DNA of 64,000 bases from Charina bottae (GCA_023362775.1 JALMGJ010000004.1:79846798-79910797), one strand, 5' to 3'. Counted from the first letter of the stretch, positions 25,301 through 37,440 are shown. Notes: generated by a model from the letters alone, not told the origin. Program-made: numbers and translations.

Positions 25301-26320
25301 CATAACATAAACTCCGGGTTGTGCTTTTCAATACAGCTATTACATTCAACAAATCCTGTAGAGATTAAATTTGGAGATAAAAGGAGTGCAGGCATTCATT
25401 CTCTCCCAGAAACATATATTGTTGGCAACTAACAATACATTTTTGTAGCACTACAAGATAGTGCTGCAAAAATGTATTGTTAAGTAGCCAGCAAGATAGT
25501 TAATACCTCCTGACCACAATTTAATCAACATACAAATACTGATTATCACAAGTGCTGTTTCTAAGTCCATTGGGGGGGGGGGGTTTAATATAATGCCAGC
25601 AATATAGCAACAAACATAAGATAACAAGGAAGGGAAGAAAAATCTCCTCCCACCTCTACATTTCAGAAGGACATAGCAATGATAGGGAGAACTGAAAAAA
25701 GTGCCTTGCAAAAGGTGTTCCCATGTACCGTGTATCTGTGTGCGGTAGTGGTGGTGAATGTTACATCTTCTAAATTTGTCTTCCTCTTTCCTGTGGCACA
25801 AAGTTTTCTAGCTTTCTTGGATGTTGGAAGAATCTCTATGTTTCTGTCTTCTCCTGTAATTGAAAACTGTATAAGTCAATCCCTTCTTTAAACTTTCCCC
25901 ATTCCCCTTCCCATTCTCCAATGTCCATGACTTTCTCTCATTGAAACAAATGTGCAACTCTCTGAACTCCTTGCCTTTCTCTCACTGAATATGAATAATG
26001 TACTAAATTTTCCTAGATTATTACTGTTTAATATTTGATTGCTTTCTATGCTACCCTTAAGTATTCTTAGTACTGCATTCCCCATATATAGTAAACAGCT
26101 TATTATGTGATTGCCCTTATACCATTAATCCCCCCAAAAGCTAAAACATAGTATTGAATTCATTATAGTTTCATTTGTTGATTTCTAAAACATATATGCC
26201 TTTTTAATAATTTATAGTGTAAAGATCACAACAGAAATGGCACTGAGAATGCCCCAGTTCATAAGAGAGTCTTAATACATCTCAGTTATGGGCTAGCTTA
26301 ATTTGCATACCTTACATTAA
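22310..26320. other. Long AT-rich stretch without recognisable features
   Basis: Besides a TG tract at 23562-23592 and a 12-G run at 25572-25583, no feature is supported. The 116-codon frame at 25451-25801 and the 123-codon frame at 23298-23669 have no domain signature. A TATA-like GGTATAAAGAGG near 24500 lies in a purine-rich stretch, but nothing else supports a promoter or LTR. Confidence 0.5.
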
Positions 26321-26324
26321 AGTG

Positions 26325-26450
26325 GGGAAATCTGTGATCCTCCAAATGTTACTGAACTACAACTCCCAGCAATCCCAGCCAGCATAGCCAATAGTGAGGG
26401 ATGATGAGAATTGTAGTTCATCAATATCTGGAGAACTATTGCCCACTTCT
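26325..26450. mobile_element. Palindromic MITE
   Basis: ACTACAACTCCCAGCAATCC on the left is mirrored by GATGAGAATTGTAGTTCATC on the right, with outer arms CCTCCAAATGTT and AATATCTGGAGA. This is a common amniote non-autonomous DNA-transposon structure. A further half-copy may lie at 26555-26610. Confidence 0.65.
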
Positions 26451-27119
26451 ATCTTAAATATTTCAAACATTCTTTTTTCAGCTTTCCAATTCATCTTGCT
26501 TTATTATTGATGATTAAATTTATTTTAACATATATTTTAAAGTAGCTTTTCCTACCTTGTCTGAGAGTTATGGGATTTGAAGTCCAACACATTTGGAGAG
26601 CACTGACATTGAAGAGGTTATTTTAAAGCATAAATTAAAAAGCAAATGCCATGAGATGTTGGTAACGCTTTTTAAAAAGGCAAATAAGTTTCTCAAGTGC
26701 CATACTCCTAATTTGGACATGAATTTGCCTGAGTTTCCTACCAAAAATGCAACCATTTGCTATTTGGCTCAGGAAGATGCTGTTCCAAGCAACCTGTTCC
26801 TTAAAGATAGATGAAACTTGCATAGTTTGAAAGTTACATCCTATTCCAACTATGCAATTATTATTGATGAAAAATATAAGTAATTATTATATAAAGTAAG
26901 TTTTCTATATCCCATCACTCATCTTTTTAGTTTGGAGAAATGTGTGCCAAGACACAGGAAAGCTAGTTGGTGTTGGAGGCAGGAAGGATGTGCTTTTACA
27001 TAGCTTATCTTCTGTTCATGGGTCAAAATTGTGTTTAGCTCAGAAGTAAGGCTTAAAATCACTTTGTGATTGAGGTGACAATCACGCTGACTAAATACAT
27101 AAATAAATAACAATTTAAA

Positions 27120-27340
27120 TGTTGTTTTTCAGTCGTTTAGTCGTGTCCGACTCTTCGTGACCGCATGGACCATAGCACGCCAAGCCTTTCTGTCCTCTAC
27201 TGTCTCCTGGAGTTTACTCAAATTCATGTTCATTACATCGGTGATGCTATCTAACCATCTCATCCTCTGCCGTCCCCTTCTCCTTTTGCCTTCAGTCTTT
27301 CCCAGCATCAGGGTCTTTTCCAGTGAGTCCTCTCTTCTCA
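27120..27340 (-). mobile_element. BovB (RTE) 3' fragment, subfamily A
   Basis: The minus strand encodes the BovB C-terminus (EDSLEKTLMLGKTEGKRRRG, then RKAWRAMVHAVTKSRTRLND) and ends with the RTE 3' sequence GAGTCGGACACGACTAAACG. It is 5'-truncated to about 220 bases. It is the same subfamily as 32544-33624 and 40507-40855. Confidence 0.9.
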
Positions 27341-27393
27341 AAGCATTAAATACAAGTTGATCTGTTTCTAGTGAGCAATGTACAGGATATAGA

Positions 27394-27548
27394 CAGGACC
27401 GCAACTAGGGTCTTTGTCACCTGGGGCAAACATGGATTCTGCGCCCCCCCCCATTGGTTGGTGAGGGAGGTGTTGTCATTTTGGGGGGCCCAGCACGGTG
27501 CCCGGGGCACATGCCCCGCTTGCCCCCCCCCCCCTAGTTGCGGCCCTG
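27394..27548. mobile_element. Short GC-rich TIR element (hAT-like)
   Basis: Left end CAGGACCGCAACTAGGG and right end CCTAGTTGCGGCCCTG are 15-16 bp inverted repeats around a 155-bp GC-rich core with long C and G runs. I could not find a clear 8-bp duplication, so the hAT assignment rests on the CAGGG-type terminus only. Confidence 0.6.
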
Positions 27549-27559
27549 ATAGCCAATAT

Positions 27560-28640
27560 TCAGTTCACTAATTTTTCTATCATTTGTTTTGTGTGTCTGT
27601 TGGGTCAAAAGTAATTGTAAAATGTATTACAAATCTACAATATAATTTGTAATGTAGCTCCTGACACTTAATTTTAATAGAATAGTAGAGTTTTGTTTAG
27701 TAAATTTCAATATAATTTATGCTTTTTAAATATAATTTGGTGATTTATTTGCATGATAACCCTTCTTATTCTCCTCTGATTAATTTTTCCAAAATTCTTA
27801 TAACCCAGGATAAAGAAAAAAAATATGTGAAAAGAAGCAGTAATAGTTGTAATGCAGGTATTACATGCAATGCTAATTTTAGTGTGAGCTTACTAAGTTC
27901 TACCTGCCAATGATGTTGCTGAATGCATTTCTATCATTATTTCTAAAGCGAATAAATATCACAGATTAATTCACAATCAATGAATAACATGTAAGGCAAT
28001 TCAGATTCCTTATCTGAATAGTAAGTGTTCACAATGGAAGGAATTTAGCATATTGTGTCCATTAGGCACAGATGTGTATGTATTAGACAGAAGGAATATA
28101 TGACTGCTAATATCTTCTGATAGAAACGTGAGTGTGTTTTGCAAATATAATGAACTTGACTTTAGGAAAATGTTTTAAATATATAATGAAAGGACAGCTC
28201 TTTTAAAAGAGTTACTGTAGAAAATTACTAGGATTGTTTGATAACAAAGTTATAAAGAAATAACTCTTTCCATTTCCGCACACAATGAAATACATTATTT
28301 CAGTGTCAAAGGCCTTACAGATTTAGTCATTTACAAAAGAATAAAGATTAGCTTTTAGGAAGTAAAAACTTTCATGAATTCTTTGGAGGAAAGTGATTTG
28401 AGAATTAGGCAATTAAATCCAGATAAAATTGCTTTTGAGATGTCCCTGATCAGAATGGTCAAATAGAATGCTCCATAAAGTGGATAATTTCAAATTTTAT
28501 TGCTGGCAAATTATATTTTGCAGAAGAGTTCTGATTATATTTGCAAAATATATAGCTAATGTGCATATTTAATTCTCAGTTGGATACCTGAACTTGTTTG
28601 GTCCTTGTAAATAAGAACACCAAGACGTTCCCTTTAAGCT
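27560..28640. other. AT-rich unassigned DNA
   Basis: No feature recognised. Confidence 0.55.
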
Positions 28641-28649
28641 GCATTTAAG

Positions 28650-29365
28650 CTGCAAATTTAAAAGTGGTATTTGACTCAATCTCCCATAAAAGGTTGTGGT
28701 CAAAACTGGCAGTCTTCTCCATTGATTACTGGCTTCTCCAATTAATCATGATACTGAATGAGGGCACCTAAAGGCAGGCCCAATGTTTGAACAACAAAGA
28801 AGTGACTAATCTAAACCCAACTTCTAAAGAGATCAAATATAAAAAAAATGTATTTAATTTTATATCAATGACATTGTCCAGGTCCTTTGTAGAGCTGAAT
28901 TTCCTCCCCCTCTCTGGATAGCAAACCAATTTCCATTCCATTATATGCTGATGATGCTGTTATTTTCTCTGCATCCCAAGTGGGACTGCCACACAGACCC
29001 CATGCACTAGCGTCTTATTGTCAATCCAGATGCTGGAAATCAACCATATGAGAACTAAGGTGGTTATATTTAGCAGCGTGCTAAGCAACTCACATTTGGA
29101 AAATTCACAGCTACCAAACTGAGCAGTTAAAAGCTTTTAAATATCTAAGCATATGTTTCCAGTTGTCTTTTTCCTGAAAACTCCAATCTTCAAATCTCTT
29201 CATGCTCAAATAGCTTCTAATGCAGCATTTACATACATGATGTATAAGAGCAACAACTATGAGCCTGCAGCAATCAATTTTTTTAAAGCCAAAGTGTTAA
29301 GTCTTTTGCTATATGGTACACAGTGTTGCGCTTATAAAGATGCATTAGAAGAAGTCCAATCTAAT
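28650..29365 (+). mobile_element. Degenerate non-LTR retrotransposon relic, family unclear
   Basis: Translation with frameshifts and stops gives YADDAVIFS near 28950-28980, then a FKYLS-like piece (29137-29151) and a stretch ending FKAKVLSLLLYGTQ at 29281-29322. This order (YADD box, then FKYLG-like, then LLYGAQ-like) is typical of LINE reverse transcriptases of the R4/Rex type seen in squamates. It differs from the L2 and BovB copies here. Confidence 0.5.
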
Positions 29366-29394
29366 TTCTGACACCTGTACTCTGAGTCCCCTTG

Positions 29395-30027
29395 TTCAGT
29401 GACTGTTCAAAATTACAACAAGGGGGACTTACCATCAGTCCACAAAGCTGCAGCCATTGCAGCATCCCCATGGTCACATGATCACGATTTGGGAGCTTGG
29501 CAACCAGTTTGCAATTATGACAGTTGCAGCATCCTGTGGTCATGTGATTGCCATTGTGACCTTCCCTGCCAGCTTCCCACAAACAAAGTCAATGGGGAAA
29601 CCAGCAGGAGGCCACAGGTTACTCCAACTCCTGCCACTTTTTCACCTGCCCATCAAACTGTGGCACCCACACACCTACTTGCCCTTCATAGCACCTGCCC
29701 ATACCATCCACCCACCCACCCACAACCCATAGCCCCTTCCTGCGGCACCCATCCACAGCACCCACCCCCTGACCACGCTCCCTAGTGCCTGCCTGCAACA
29801 CCTACCCCACCTTCAACTCTCACCTGCCAGCCTGGGACTCCTGCCCCTTCCCACATCATGATCATGTGAGGGCCTCCCACACTGTTCTGGGGTTGCAACA
29901 GCAACCAGGACTGCCAAGATTACTGTCACTAAGTGATTCAGTCACATGACATTGTGCTTTAAGACTGCATCACTTAGTGATGGAAATTCTGGTCCCAAGT
30001 GGCATCGTAACTGGAGGATTACCTATA
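29395..30027. mobile_element. MITE of the 'GAGGACTACCTGTA' family with C-rich core
   Basis: Left part (GTGACTGTTCAAAATTACAA, GTTGCAGCATCC, GACCTTCC, AAGTCAATGGGGAA) and right part (CACTAAGTGATTCAGTCACA, then GGAGGATTACCTATA) match a repeat known to me from squamate genomes. The same right end is at 42807. Between 29630 and 29850 the sequence is C-rich with CCCAC and CACC units, which gives long artefactual frames. Confidence 0.6.
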
Positions 30028-30250
30028 ATGCACTTCTCCACTTTGTGCTTGGATGCATTTCTGTTGAGGCTCATTTATGACTCTGCTGCTTGAAGTACTG
30101 GCTTAAGCAGATCTTTAGGAGTGAACCTTTAGCCCAATTAGTATTGACAAGCACCTAGTAGTCTCCTTGGAAGAAACAACAGTTTTGTGGGCTTATCTCT
30201 CAATTTGTATCTATGGTGGGCTTAATGAAGCCTGAGAGAGCACAAACAGA

Positions 30251-30294
<44 letters not shown>
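30251..30294 (+). repeat. (AT)n(AC)n microsatellite
   Basis: Seven AT units followed by about 15 AC units. Confidence 0.95.
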
Positions 30295-30298
<4 letters not shown>

Positions 30299-30340
30299 AT
30301 GAAACTAATGTTTCACATCTCCACTACAAAGAACTCTCAA

Positions 30341-30937
30341 TGTCATGGCCCAGGACTTACTCTGATTCTTACTCTGAACAAGCTGCTCCAGCTGAACCAG
30401 TAAAATGTCAGTCTCAGGAGATACCAAGCCAGGAATCACTTGAGGCTGATCAAATACAGGAACTATCAGAACAGCTGGAGCAATCAAATAATGCGGTATG
30501 GCCTCCAAGCCCTCAGACTCAGCAAGTGGAGCAGAGAGTGGAGCAAAGATGCTCAATGTGGCTCCTTGCTGGGCAAGAGAGTAACTATGTTAATTGAAGA
30601 TAGCTGGCTGCAGCCTGATTAAAGAGGCAATCCTGATCTGTCTGATCTCCTGCTCTGGTATGTCATTCCTGTGAATTCTACTTGTGAACCCTGAAACTCT
30701 GACCTTTGGAATGGCTGACAAACCTGACTTGACTTTCTGAACTTCAGACTGGATTTTGACTTCTCTTCTGTGCATTCCTTTTGAAAGTGAAACTACCCAG
30801 GCAAGCTTTCTTTTCAAAAGACTGTTTTGATTTATGTTCCTTTCCTTGTCTGCCGGTTATCTACTCAGCCTTGAGTAAATTGCTATTCTCACCTAGCAAC
30901 TGTGTCTGTGTGTGAGTTTGAAACCTGAAACAGGACA
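30341..30937 (+). mobile_element. Candidate solo LTR (Gypsy-like)
   Basis: The 597-bp unit begins TGTCATGGCC and ends AACAGGACA (TG...CA). It is bordered by CTCAA (30336-30340) and CTCAT (30938-30942), a 5-bp duplication with one change, as expected for Gypsy-type LTR elements. The right part has a pyrimidine-rich, GT-rich stretch (CTGTGTCTGTGTGTGAG) typical of U5. No primer-binding site or internal gene follows. The family was not recognised, and orientation is inferred from the U5-like end. Confidence 0.55.
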
Positions 30938-30942
30938 CTCAT

Positions 30943-32530
30943 ACACTCCCTTTACCATTCCTAAGTCTACATCTCCCATCACATAGGAGGAGTTTTACAC
31001 TGGCATACTTGGATGACATAAATGACATTTTATGTTTTTTGCCTCATTTGATCTCATTTTAATATTTACACAATTACCCACATTATCTGAATTGATCCAG
31101 ATGATGTTAAAACATCAATTACATAACTACACAAATTTCTTAAATTGACACAAATTATGTCAATTGTCTGCACTGCCCTGGAAACAATAGCTTTTGTTCA
31201 TTGTTTAAGGTGATGTCCAGGGTAAAAAAATTGTCTCTTGCATCTGAAATCCACTGAATGAAGGTTCAGCAAATTGAAACCTTACTGTATATCAGCACCT
31301 AATCAGCAAATAAGTATAGCTTAAGAGAACATTCTCTCTGACCCAATGAGAGGTTCCTCCAGTTAAGGGAACTCTTACTTTTTCCAGGGTAATTTATAAC
31401 AGGAAAGCAGATTTGCCATAATTATCCTTGAGAGAAGAAGGAAATGAAACACACAGAATAGAGAACTTCTTATATGAGTGTAATCCTCCTTACTATTAAA
31501 CAATTGCCAAAGCATTATCTTCTGGTATTTTGACAGCCCCCATTTTTTATTTACTGTTTCCTGGAAAACTGAAATTACACTAGTAAATCAGTGTTCATCA
31601 AGCATGGTCAGGAAATTGAGCAAAACCACAATAATTCTCATGTTAATTAATACAGGAAAACTTTCTATGTAGTGGCATTTTGTATACTGACATCTGACTC
31701 ACTTGAAGAAATAATTGATAATATCATATTTACTCATCGTTCTTGTGCTTTGTGTAACAGGGATAATAATTGGGTCTAACCTATGATCTATGAGAATATG
31801 ACAAAACTTTCTACCACTAAAACTTGATAACTGCAATATGTTGCTATTTAATTATCATCATCATCAAAAACAACATAAAATTCTGAAGTTAGTTTTAAAT
31901 TTCTAGAAACATAAATATAATTTTATCCACATTTGTTTTCTGTAGCCTTATCCAAATGTGAACATTATTCACATTAATGGTAGTCTCAGTTTACAGAGGA
32001 TACAGAGGATTCATATGGAGGTGCTATTCATGGTAATCAACACTTCTGTATTCAATCATCACTCAAAATCACAACTGCCCCCAAGGAAGCCATTACTATA
32101 ATATCCAAATCATGGGAGGCAACATCTTGTGAAAGCCATGTGACTGCTGCTACCTGGGCTTACACATTCCTGAGAATTAATATGGAGTCTAAGCAAGTTT
32201 GAGGCAGGCCAGGGAGTTGGTGGTAAATATAAATGCCTAGCAATATTTTCTGATGTTATCCATTTTGTATGGAAATTTATGGGGAAATAATAGAAATAGC
32301 TTAACATTTTAGTTGTTTTTATATTGGATTTTAATTACACATTTTATATAATTGGAATTCTGGTATTTCCAACATGGGTATTTTGGAAAGTTTGGCTTAG
32401 AGTTATTAACTTAGATTTCCTCTCTGTCCATCTCTTTATCTTTTCATGAAGTCATTGAAAAAGAGTAATAATGATAGTTTCTAGATAGATATGGAAGTAG
32501 CAGATACAATTTTTAAATGACTTGGGAGAA
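30943..32530. other. AT-rich unassigned DNA
   Basis: No feature recognised. Confidence 0.55.
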
Positions 32531-32543
32531 GCTATTGTGTATA

Positions 32544-33587
32544 TCTACTTCTGCTTCATTGACTACGCTAAAGCCTTTGATTGTGTGGATCACAACAAAC
32601 TGTGGCAAATTCTTAAAGAGATGGGAGTACCAGACCACCTTACCTGTCTCCTGAGAAACCTGTATGCGGGTCAAGAAGCAACAGTTAGAACCAGACATGG
32701 AACAACCGATTGGTTCAAAATTGGGAAAGGAGTATGACAAGGATGTATATTATCACCCTGCTTATTTAACTTGTATGCAGAGTACATCATGAGAAATGCT
32801 GGGCTGGATGAATCGCAATCCGGAGTTAAGATTGCCGGGAAAAATATCAACAACCTCAGATATGCAGACAATACCACCCTAATGGCAGAAAGTAAAGAAG
32901 AACTAAAGAGCCTCTTGATGAGGGTGAAAGAGGAGAGTGCAAAAGCTGGATTTTCCTTCAGTCCCATCACTTCCTGGCAGAAGGGGAAGAAATGGAAGCA
33001 GTGACAGATTTTATTTTCTTGGCTCCAAGATCACCGCAGGTGGTGACTGCAGCCATGAAATTAAAAGACGCTTTCTCCTTGGGAGGAAAGCTATGGCAAA
33101 CCTAGACAGCATATTAAAAAGCAGAGACATCAGCTTGCTGACAAAGGTCCGTATAATTAAAGCTATGGTTTTCCCTGTAGTAATGTATGGCTGTGAGAGT
33201 TGGACCATAAGGAAAGCTGAGCACCAAAGAATTGATGCTTTCAAGCTGTGGTGCTGGAGAAGACTCTTGAGAGCCCCTTGGACTGCAAGGAGGTCAAATC
33301 AGTCAATCCTAAAGGAAATCAACCCTGACTGCTCATTGGAAGGACAGATGCTGAAGCTGAAGCTCAAATACTTTGGCCACCTAATGCGAAGAGAGGACTC
33401 CCTGGAAAAGACCCTGATGCTGGGAAAGACTGAAGGCAAAAGGAGAAGGGGACGGCAGAGGATGAGATGGTTAGATAGCATCACCGATGTAATGAAAATG
33501 AATTTGAGTAAACTCCGGGAGACAGTGGAGGACAGGAAGGCCTGGCGTGCTATGGTCCATGAGGTCACGAAGAGTCAGACATGACTA
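32544..33587 (+). pseudogene. BovB ORF fragment, broken
   Basis: The first frame carries motif A (FCFIDYAKAFDCVDH) and runs to a TGA at 32735-32737, where the family has arginine in the GVRQGC motif; a CGA-to-TGA change fits. The frame then resumes (GCILSP, LFNLYAEYIM) with a mutated YADN for YADD, loses about 30 bases near 32950-32962, and shifts to a second frame (32937-33584, 215 aa). That frame encodes the C-terminal region (VFPVVMYGCESWTIRKAEH, WCWRRLLRAPWTARRSNQS). Confidence 0.9.
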
Positions 33588-33624
33588 AACGACTGAACAA
33601 CAACAACAACAACAACAACAACAA
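32544..33624 (+). mobile_element. BovB (RTE) LINE, 5'-truncated, subfamily A
   Basis: The insertion starts inside the reverse-transcriptase domain and runs to the 3' end GAGTCAGACATGACTAAACG followed by an AAC tail (33593-33624). A perfect 10-bp duplication ATTGTGTATA lies at 32534-32543 and 33625-33634, so both boundaries are exact. BovB is an RTE-clade LINE known for horizontal spread among squamates and ruminants. This copy cannot move by itself, since it lacks the endonuclease and most of the RT. Confidence 0.95.
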
Positions 33625-33639
33625 ATTGTGTATAAGAGA

Positions 33640-34815
33640 AAATTGGGTCTTGTACACCAATAAATTAAATAGTATTTGTGGATATTCACATGTTTAATAT
33701 TGTTTATGTCTCTAGGGGAATGCCCACAAAACCAATATGATAATTCAGTTCTTCATTCTTAAGAAGTTTATTTCACATTTCTCAGTTACTATGTTCTGTA
33801 AAAAATGATGTTAAATAATTATTTTTCATTGTCCATGCTATTGTTATTCCATGTTTTTAAATATTTCTTCAACCTGTAAAAGAGTTTAAATGCAGTGGAC
33901 TCATCTGACCTCTTCATTAAGCTATGAGTTGATTGGTCGGCCATTCTGTCTGTATCCAACAGGTTAATGATGCTATAAAAAGGAAGGACTGAAATGGCAA
34001 GCTAATCAGAAAGGTCAAAGTAGCATAGCACACCACTGTTCGTGACAAAATATATGAAACGTTAAAATTTGGATATTTAATTCTTAGCAACATACAACGA
34101 CCATAGCAAATGTAACCCTATGAGTGTGCAGTCTTCTCAACTATTACAATTGTAATGGCTAAAGCTGACAAAGTGGGAACTGGATATTCTTCATTTAGAC
34201 AGCACCATTATATTAATGTTGAACAGATGGACCACAATGTCAAGGCTGGCAAGAGGCCACATTTCTGTTGACTCATGAAATGAGAAGGAAAGGCATAGAC
34301 TTTAAAGCCTGGAAAAGAAATATATGTAGGGCTTGATTTCTGTGTACTTCAGGAAGCAGATCTTCTGTGTTTCTGTAATTTCCAGGCTTTAATTAAGAAT
34401 GCATCATTTCTGTGAACTTCTGTTGTAAGCAAGTCCTGGTACATGGATAAGTGTCTGCAGAGTTGACATTTTTTGTCAAGCCTGGCGTGGTCTGGCAGTA
34501 AACTGGACTGGAAATTATGCCAGATTAGCTGGTGAGTTCTAGGATTAGAATACATTATTATATCCTTAGAATTCATTATTATATCTTTGCTACTCTTTAG
34601 TGGTGGGAACTTCCAGGGAGCTAGTCATTAACTAGGCTTGGCTTCCTTTAAAAAAATCATTTTATTGAATTAATCATTTATTTAATCACTTTTAAACCTT
34701 ATGGTGGTTTGTGACACTGAAGTTTAATTCTAAAGAACAGGACTATACCATCTTTGAGTGATTTGATTCAACATAGTTTTGATCAAATCATCTTACTAAA
34801 ATTTAACTAATAATA
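33640..34815. other. AT-rich unassigned DNA
   Basis: No feature recognised. A TATA-like GCTATAAAAAGG at 33972-33983 lacks other promoter or LTR evidence. Confidence 0.5.
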
Positions 34816-34828
34816 AATAAATAAAATA

Positions 34829-35161
34829 GGGGCATGGTGGCTCAGCGGGTAAGACGCCAGGCTTGTTGATCGGAAGATCACAAGTTCAGAGGTTCAAATC
34901 CCTAGCCCCGCGTGACGGAGTGAGCTCCCGCACTCGCCCCAGCTCTTGCCAACCTAGTAATTCAAAAGCATGCAAATGCAAGTAGATGAATAGGTACCAC
35001 TTCGGTGGGATGGTAACAGTGTTCGGCGCACGTCATGCCGGCCACATGACCATGGAAGCGTCTTCGGATAACGCTGGCTCTTCGGCTAACAAACGGAGAT
35101 GGGCACCGGCCCCTAGAGTCGGACACGACTGCACAAATGTGCAGGGGGAACCTTTACCTTT
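34829..35161 (+). mobile_element. tRNA-RTE SINE, full length
   Basis: Same family as 440-778 with a complete head (GGCTCAGCGGGTAAGACGCC, B-box-like GGTTCAAATCC), body and RTE-type tail (CTAGAGTCGGACACGACTGC, CCTTTACCTTT). It is inserted in AAATAAATAAAAT-type sequence that occurs on both sides, so the target duplication is probable but not diagnostic. Confidence 0.9.
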
Positions 35162-35169
35162 AAATAAAT

Positions 35170-35995
35170 AAAAATAAAATGGATCAGTGGATTGAAGTGG
35201 TGATCCAATTTTAAGGCTCCTTTAATAGTCTTAAGGTTATGCATATGCTTGTGCAGAAAGCTTTTTTACTGAGGTGAAGCAGCTACCCAAACTGAGTCAT
35301 TTTAATACTTTGGCAAGAATGGAGAGACTCAGTTTTTTTAATCATGATACTGCCTCAAATCAGTTTTCTTCAACTATCTATCAAATCAGTTTAGTGCCAT
35401 TTAGCACAGACTATTCATCTATCCATCTAATCCTGCATAGGTAAGTGTCCACAGCATGCATGTACTCAACAAATGACTGTCTGATATCAGAACTGCAAAG
35501 ACACATCAGCTCCTCAAAATATTTCCTATATATCCCATTCATATCAATCTCTCTTTAGTAGTAAAGAAAGATGCCTTACACTGGATTAGTTAATTGAACC
35601 ATCTAGCCCAATATTATCAACACTGATCAGCAGCAGCTTTCCACGTTTTCAGACAGGAGTTTTTTCAGCCTACCTGGAGATGTCGGAGACTGTACATTGG
35701 GATGTCTATATACAATTTCTTGTCAGTTAAAGCAAAAATTGATATTAGTAACCAGTTGAAAGGCCTGGGTAAATTTAAAAAGCATTTGCCTGGTACTTGG
35801 TGCATAAATGCATGTTTTGCAGATTGGGTTTAGTAACTTTCTATGTAATACAGAAAGATTTATGGAGGTAGGTAAGTTTTGTGTTCTGTTATAAAACCTA
35901 ATATTTCAATACAATAGTTATTCCATGTTCCAAGGCATACAATGCATAGAAATCAAAAATAATATAGTCCAGGTTAAGAATGATAAAAATAAGAA
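35170..35995. other. AT-rich unassigned DNA
   Basis: No feature recognised. Confidence 0.55.
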
Positions 35996-35999
35996 AACA

Positions 36000-36245
36000 G
36001 TCTCCCTTGGGCTGAATTTGACTTCTGATTACTTCATGAACACATCCATGTAGTTTTCTTGGCAACGTAAGTTATTTGTCATTTCCTCTTCTGAGTTTTT
36101 ATTTTGACTTTGCATTCTAGCCTTGAGATTTCCTAGTAGTCTCCTATCCAAGTACTATCCTAAGTCTGATCCTGCTTATCTTTTTCATATCAAAGTTGAC
36201 TACATACTACTTCATAGTCAGGGTAAGTATGGTTGCCTTTATAAT
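36000..36245 (-). mobile_element. 5S-rRNA-derived SINE, diverged
   Basis: TAGTCTCCTATCCAAGTACT, then CCTAAGTCTGATCCTGCTTA, is the reverse complement of the internal promoter region of 5S rRNA (compare ...TACTTGGATGGGAGAC in the gene). A SINE body containing CATCCATGTAGTTTTCTTGG lies on the other side. The same arrangement occurs at 62640-62870. It is too diverged to be a 5S gene. Confidence 0.7.
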
Positions 36246-36249
36246 TTAT

Positions 36250-37440
36250 TTTTCATGTTCACACCTTCCAGATTACATGCAGGAGTCTCTAATTAAATAT
36301 TGACTATGGTGACATTTTATGGCAGAATAAATAATACACTAAAATCCTTAGCACACAGTATTTAGACAGGATTTGCTGTTCCTTTTAAAACTGTCATCTC
36401 AATAAAGCAAGTCCATATGCCCTGCTGTACTTCAGCCAACTATGGTAAATGAAGGTCACATTGGCAGAAAGCACAGTGGAAGCTACTACATCACCATACA
36501 AACAAATGGCACCTCTTTAGTACAGTTCTTCCTCAATGGTTTACACAATTGCTCCAATTCATTCCTGTTTCATGAGGTATGGGCAACAGCCTAAATATTT
36601 CCCTAAGAAAAAAAGGCATACCCTGGTGATAAATGAGTGCTATATAGCCTCATGCCATGGCATATAGCATTGATATATAGTTCTATGCTTGTTTTAAAGG
36701 CACATGGCCCAATGTTGTTGTGACTGGAAACAGATGTTCTTTGTCCTGAAGCAGGAGGACTCAGCTTTAAAACCTCCTTCATCAGAAACTCCTTACTGAA
36801 TGAGATGAATTGTAAGGCAACATGCCAACAGGTGCCTTCTGCCACTCTTTCTCTTTGCCTGTAATGGAATTGTCTGTAATGTTGCCAAGTAATTATCTAG
36901 TTCACTGGTTCTTCAAATCAAAATAACTAAAAAAAAAGGTTACACATTTGGAAAAAAACCTTTATATTTTTTGTGTGAATTAATAAATTTACCTCTAGTG
37001 TGGGTTTATTCCTGTGACAGAAATCTTCTTATATTTATTATTTAAAAAATTCAAGTATTTATGCTATTTGAATGTTCACACACAAGCCACAGTTATACTT
37101 GGCATATATAATGTTAAAAGCTGGCATGCTTTGAGGTAAAATTGAGACTCATACAGATTTCAAATAATGTTAAAATTAAGTTGATGCATATTCTCTGGGA
37201 TACAGAATTCCTATCTGCAGCTGTCTGGTGAGAATTCTTTATTTCAAGACTATTTGTAGAACATCATCACAGTATTTTATCAATGGCCTCACAACAAATC
37301 AGTCTCATTTTTCTGAGTCCACACATTACACTAAGCAATTATGTTAAATCATTGTTTAAATAAGCCACAACTGATTTATTCAACTGATTTACAAATACAG
37401 TGGTTCAATTTTAATTCAGCTTCAACCCACCAAAAAAAAT
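36250..37440. other. AT-rich unassigned DNA
   Basis: No feature recognised. Confidence 0.55.

Noticed and set aside
25572..25583. G-quadruplex or regulatory G-run
   Set aside because: It is a single 12-G run without further G-tracts, more likely a slippage-prone homopolymer.
27386..27556. 8-bp target duplication for the GC-rich TIR element
   Set aside because: GATATAGA and ATAGCCAA do not match, so no duplication is claimed.
29399..29785. 128-codon proline/histidine-rich protein
   Set aside because: It lies over the C-rich core of a MITE; the composition explains the open frame and no domain is visible.
36110..36180. 5S rRNA gene
   Set aside because: Only part of the 5S promoter half is present, it is diverged, and it is attached to a SINE body.
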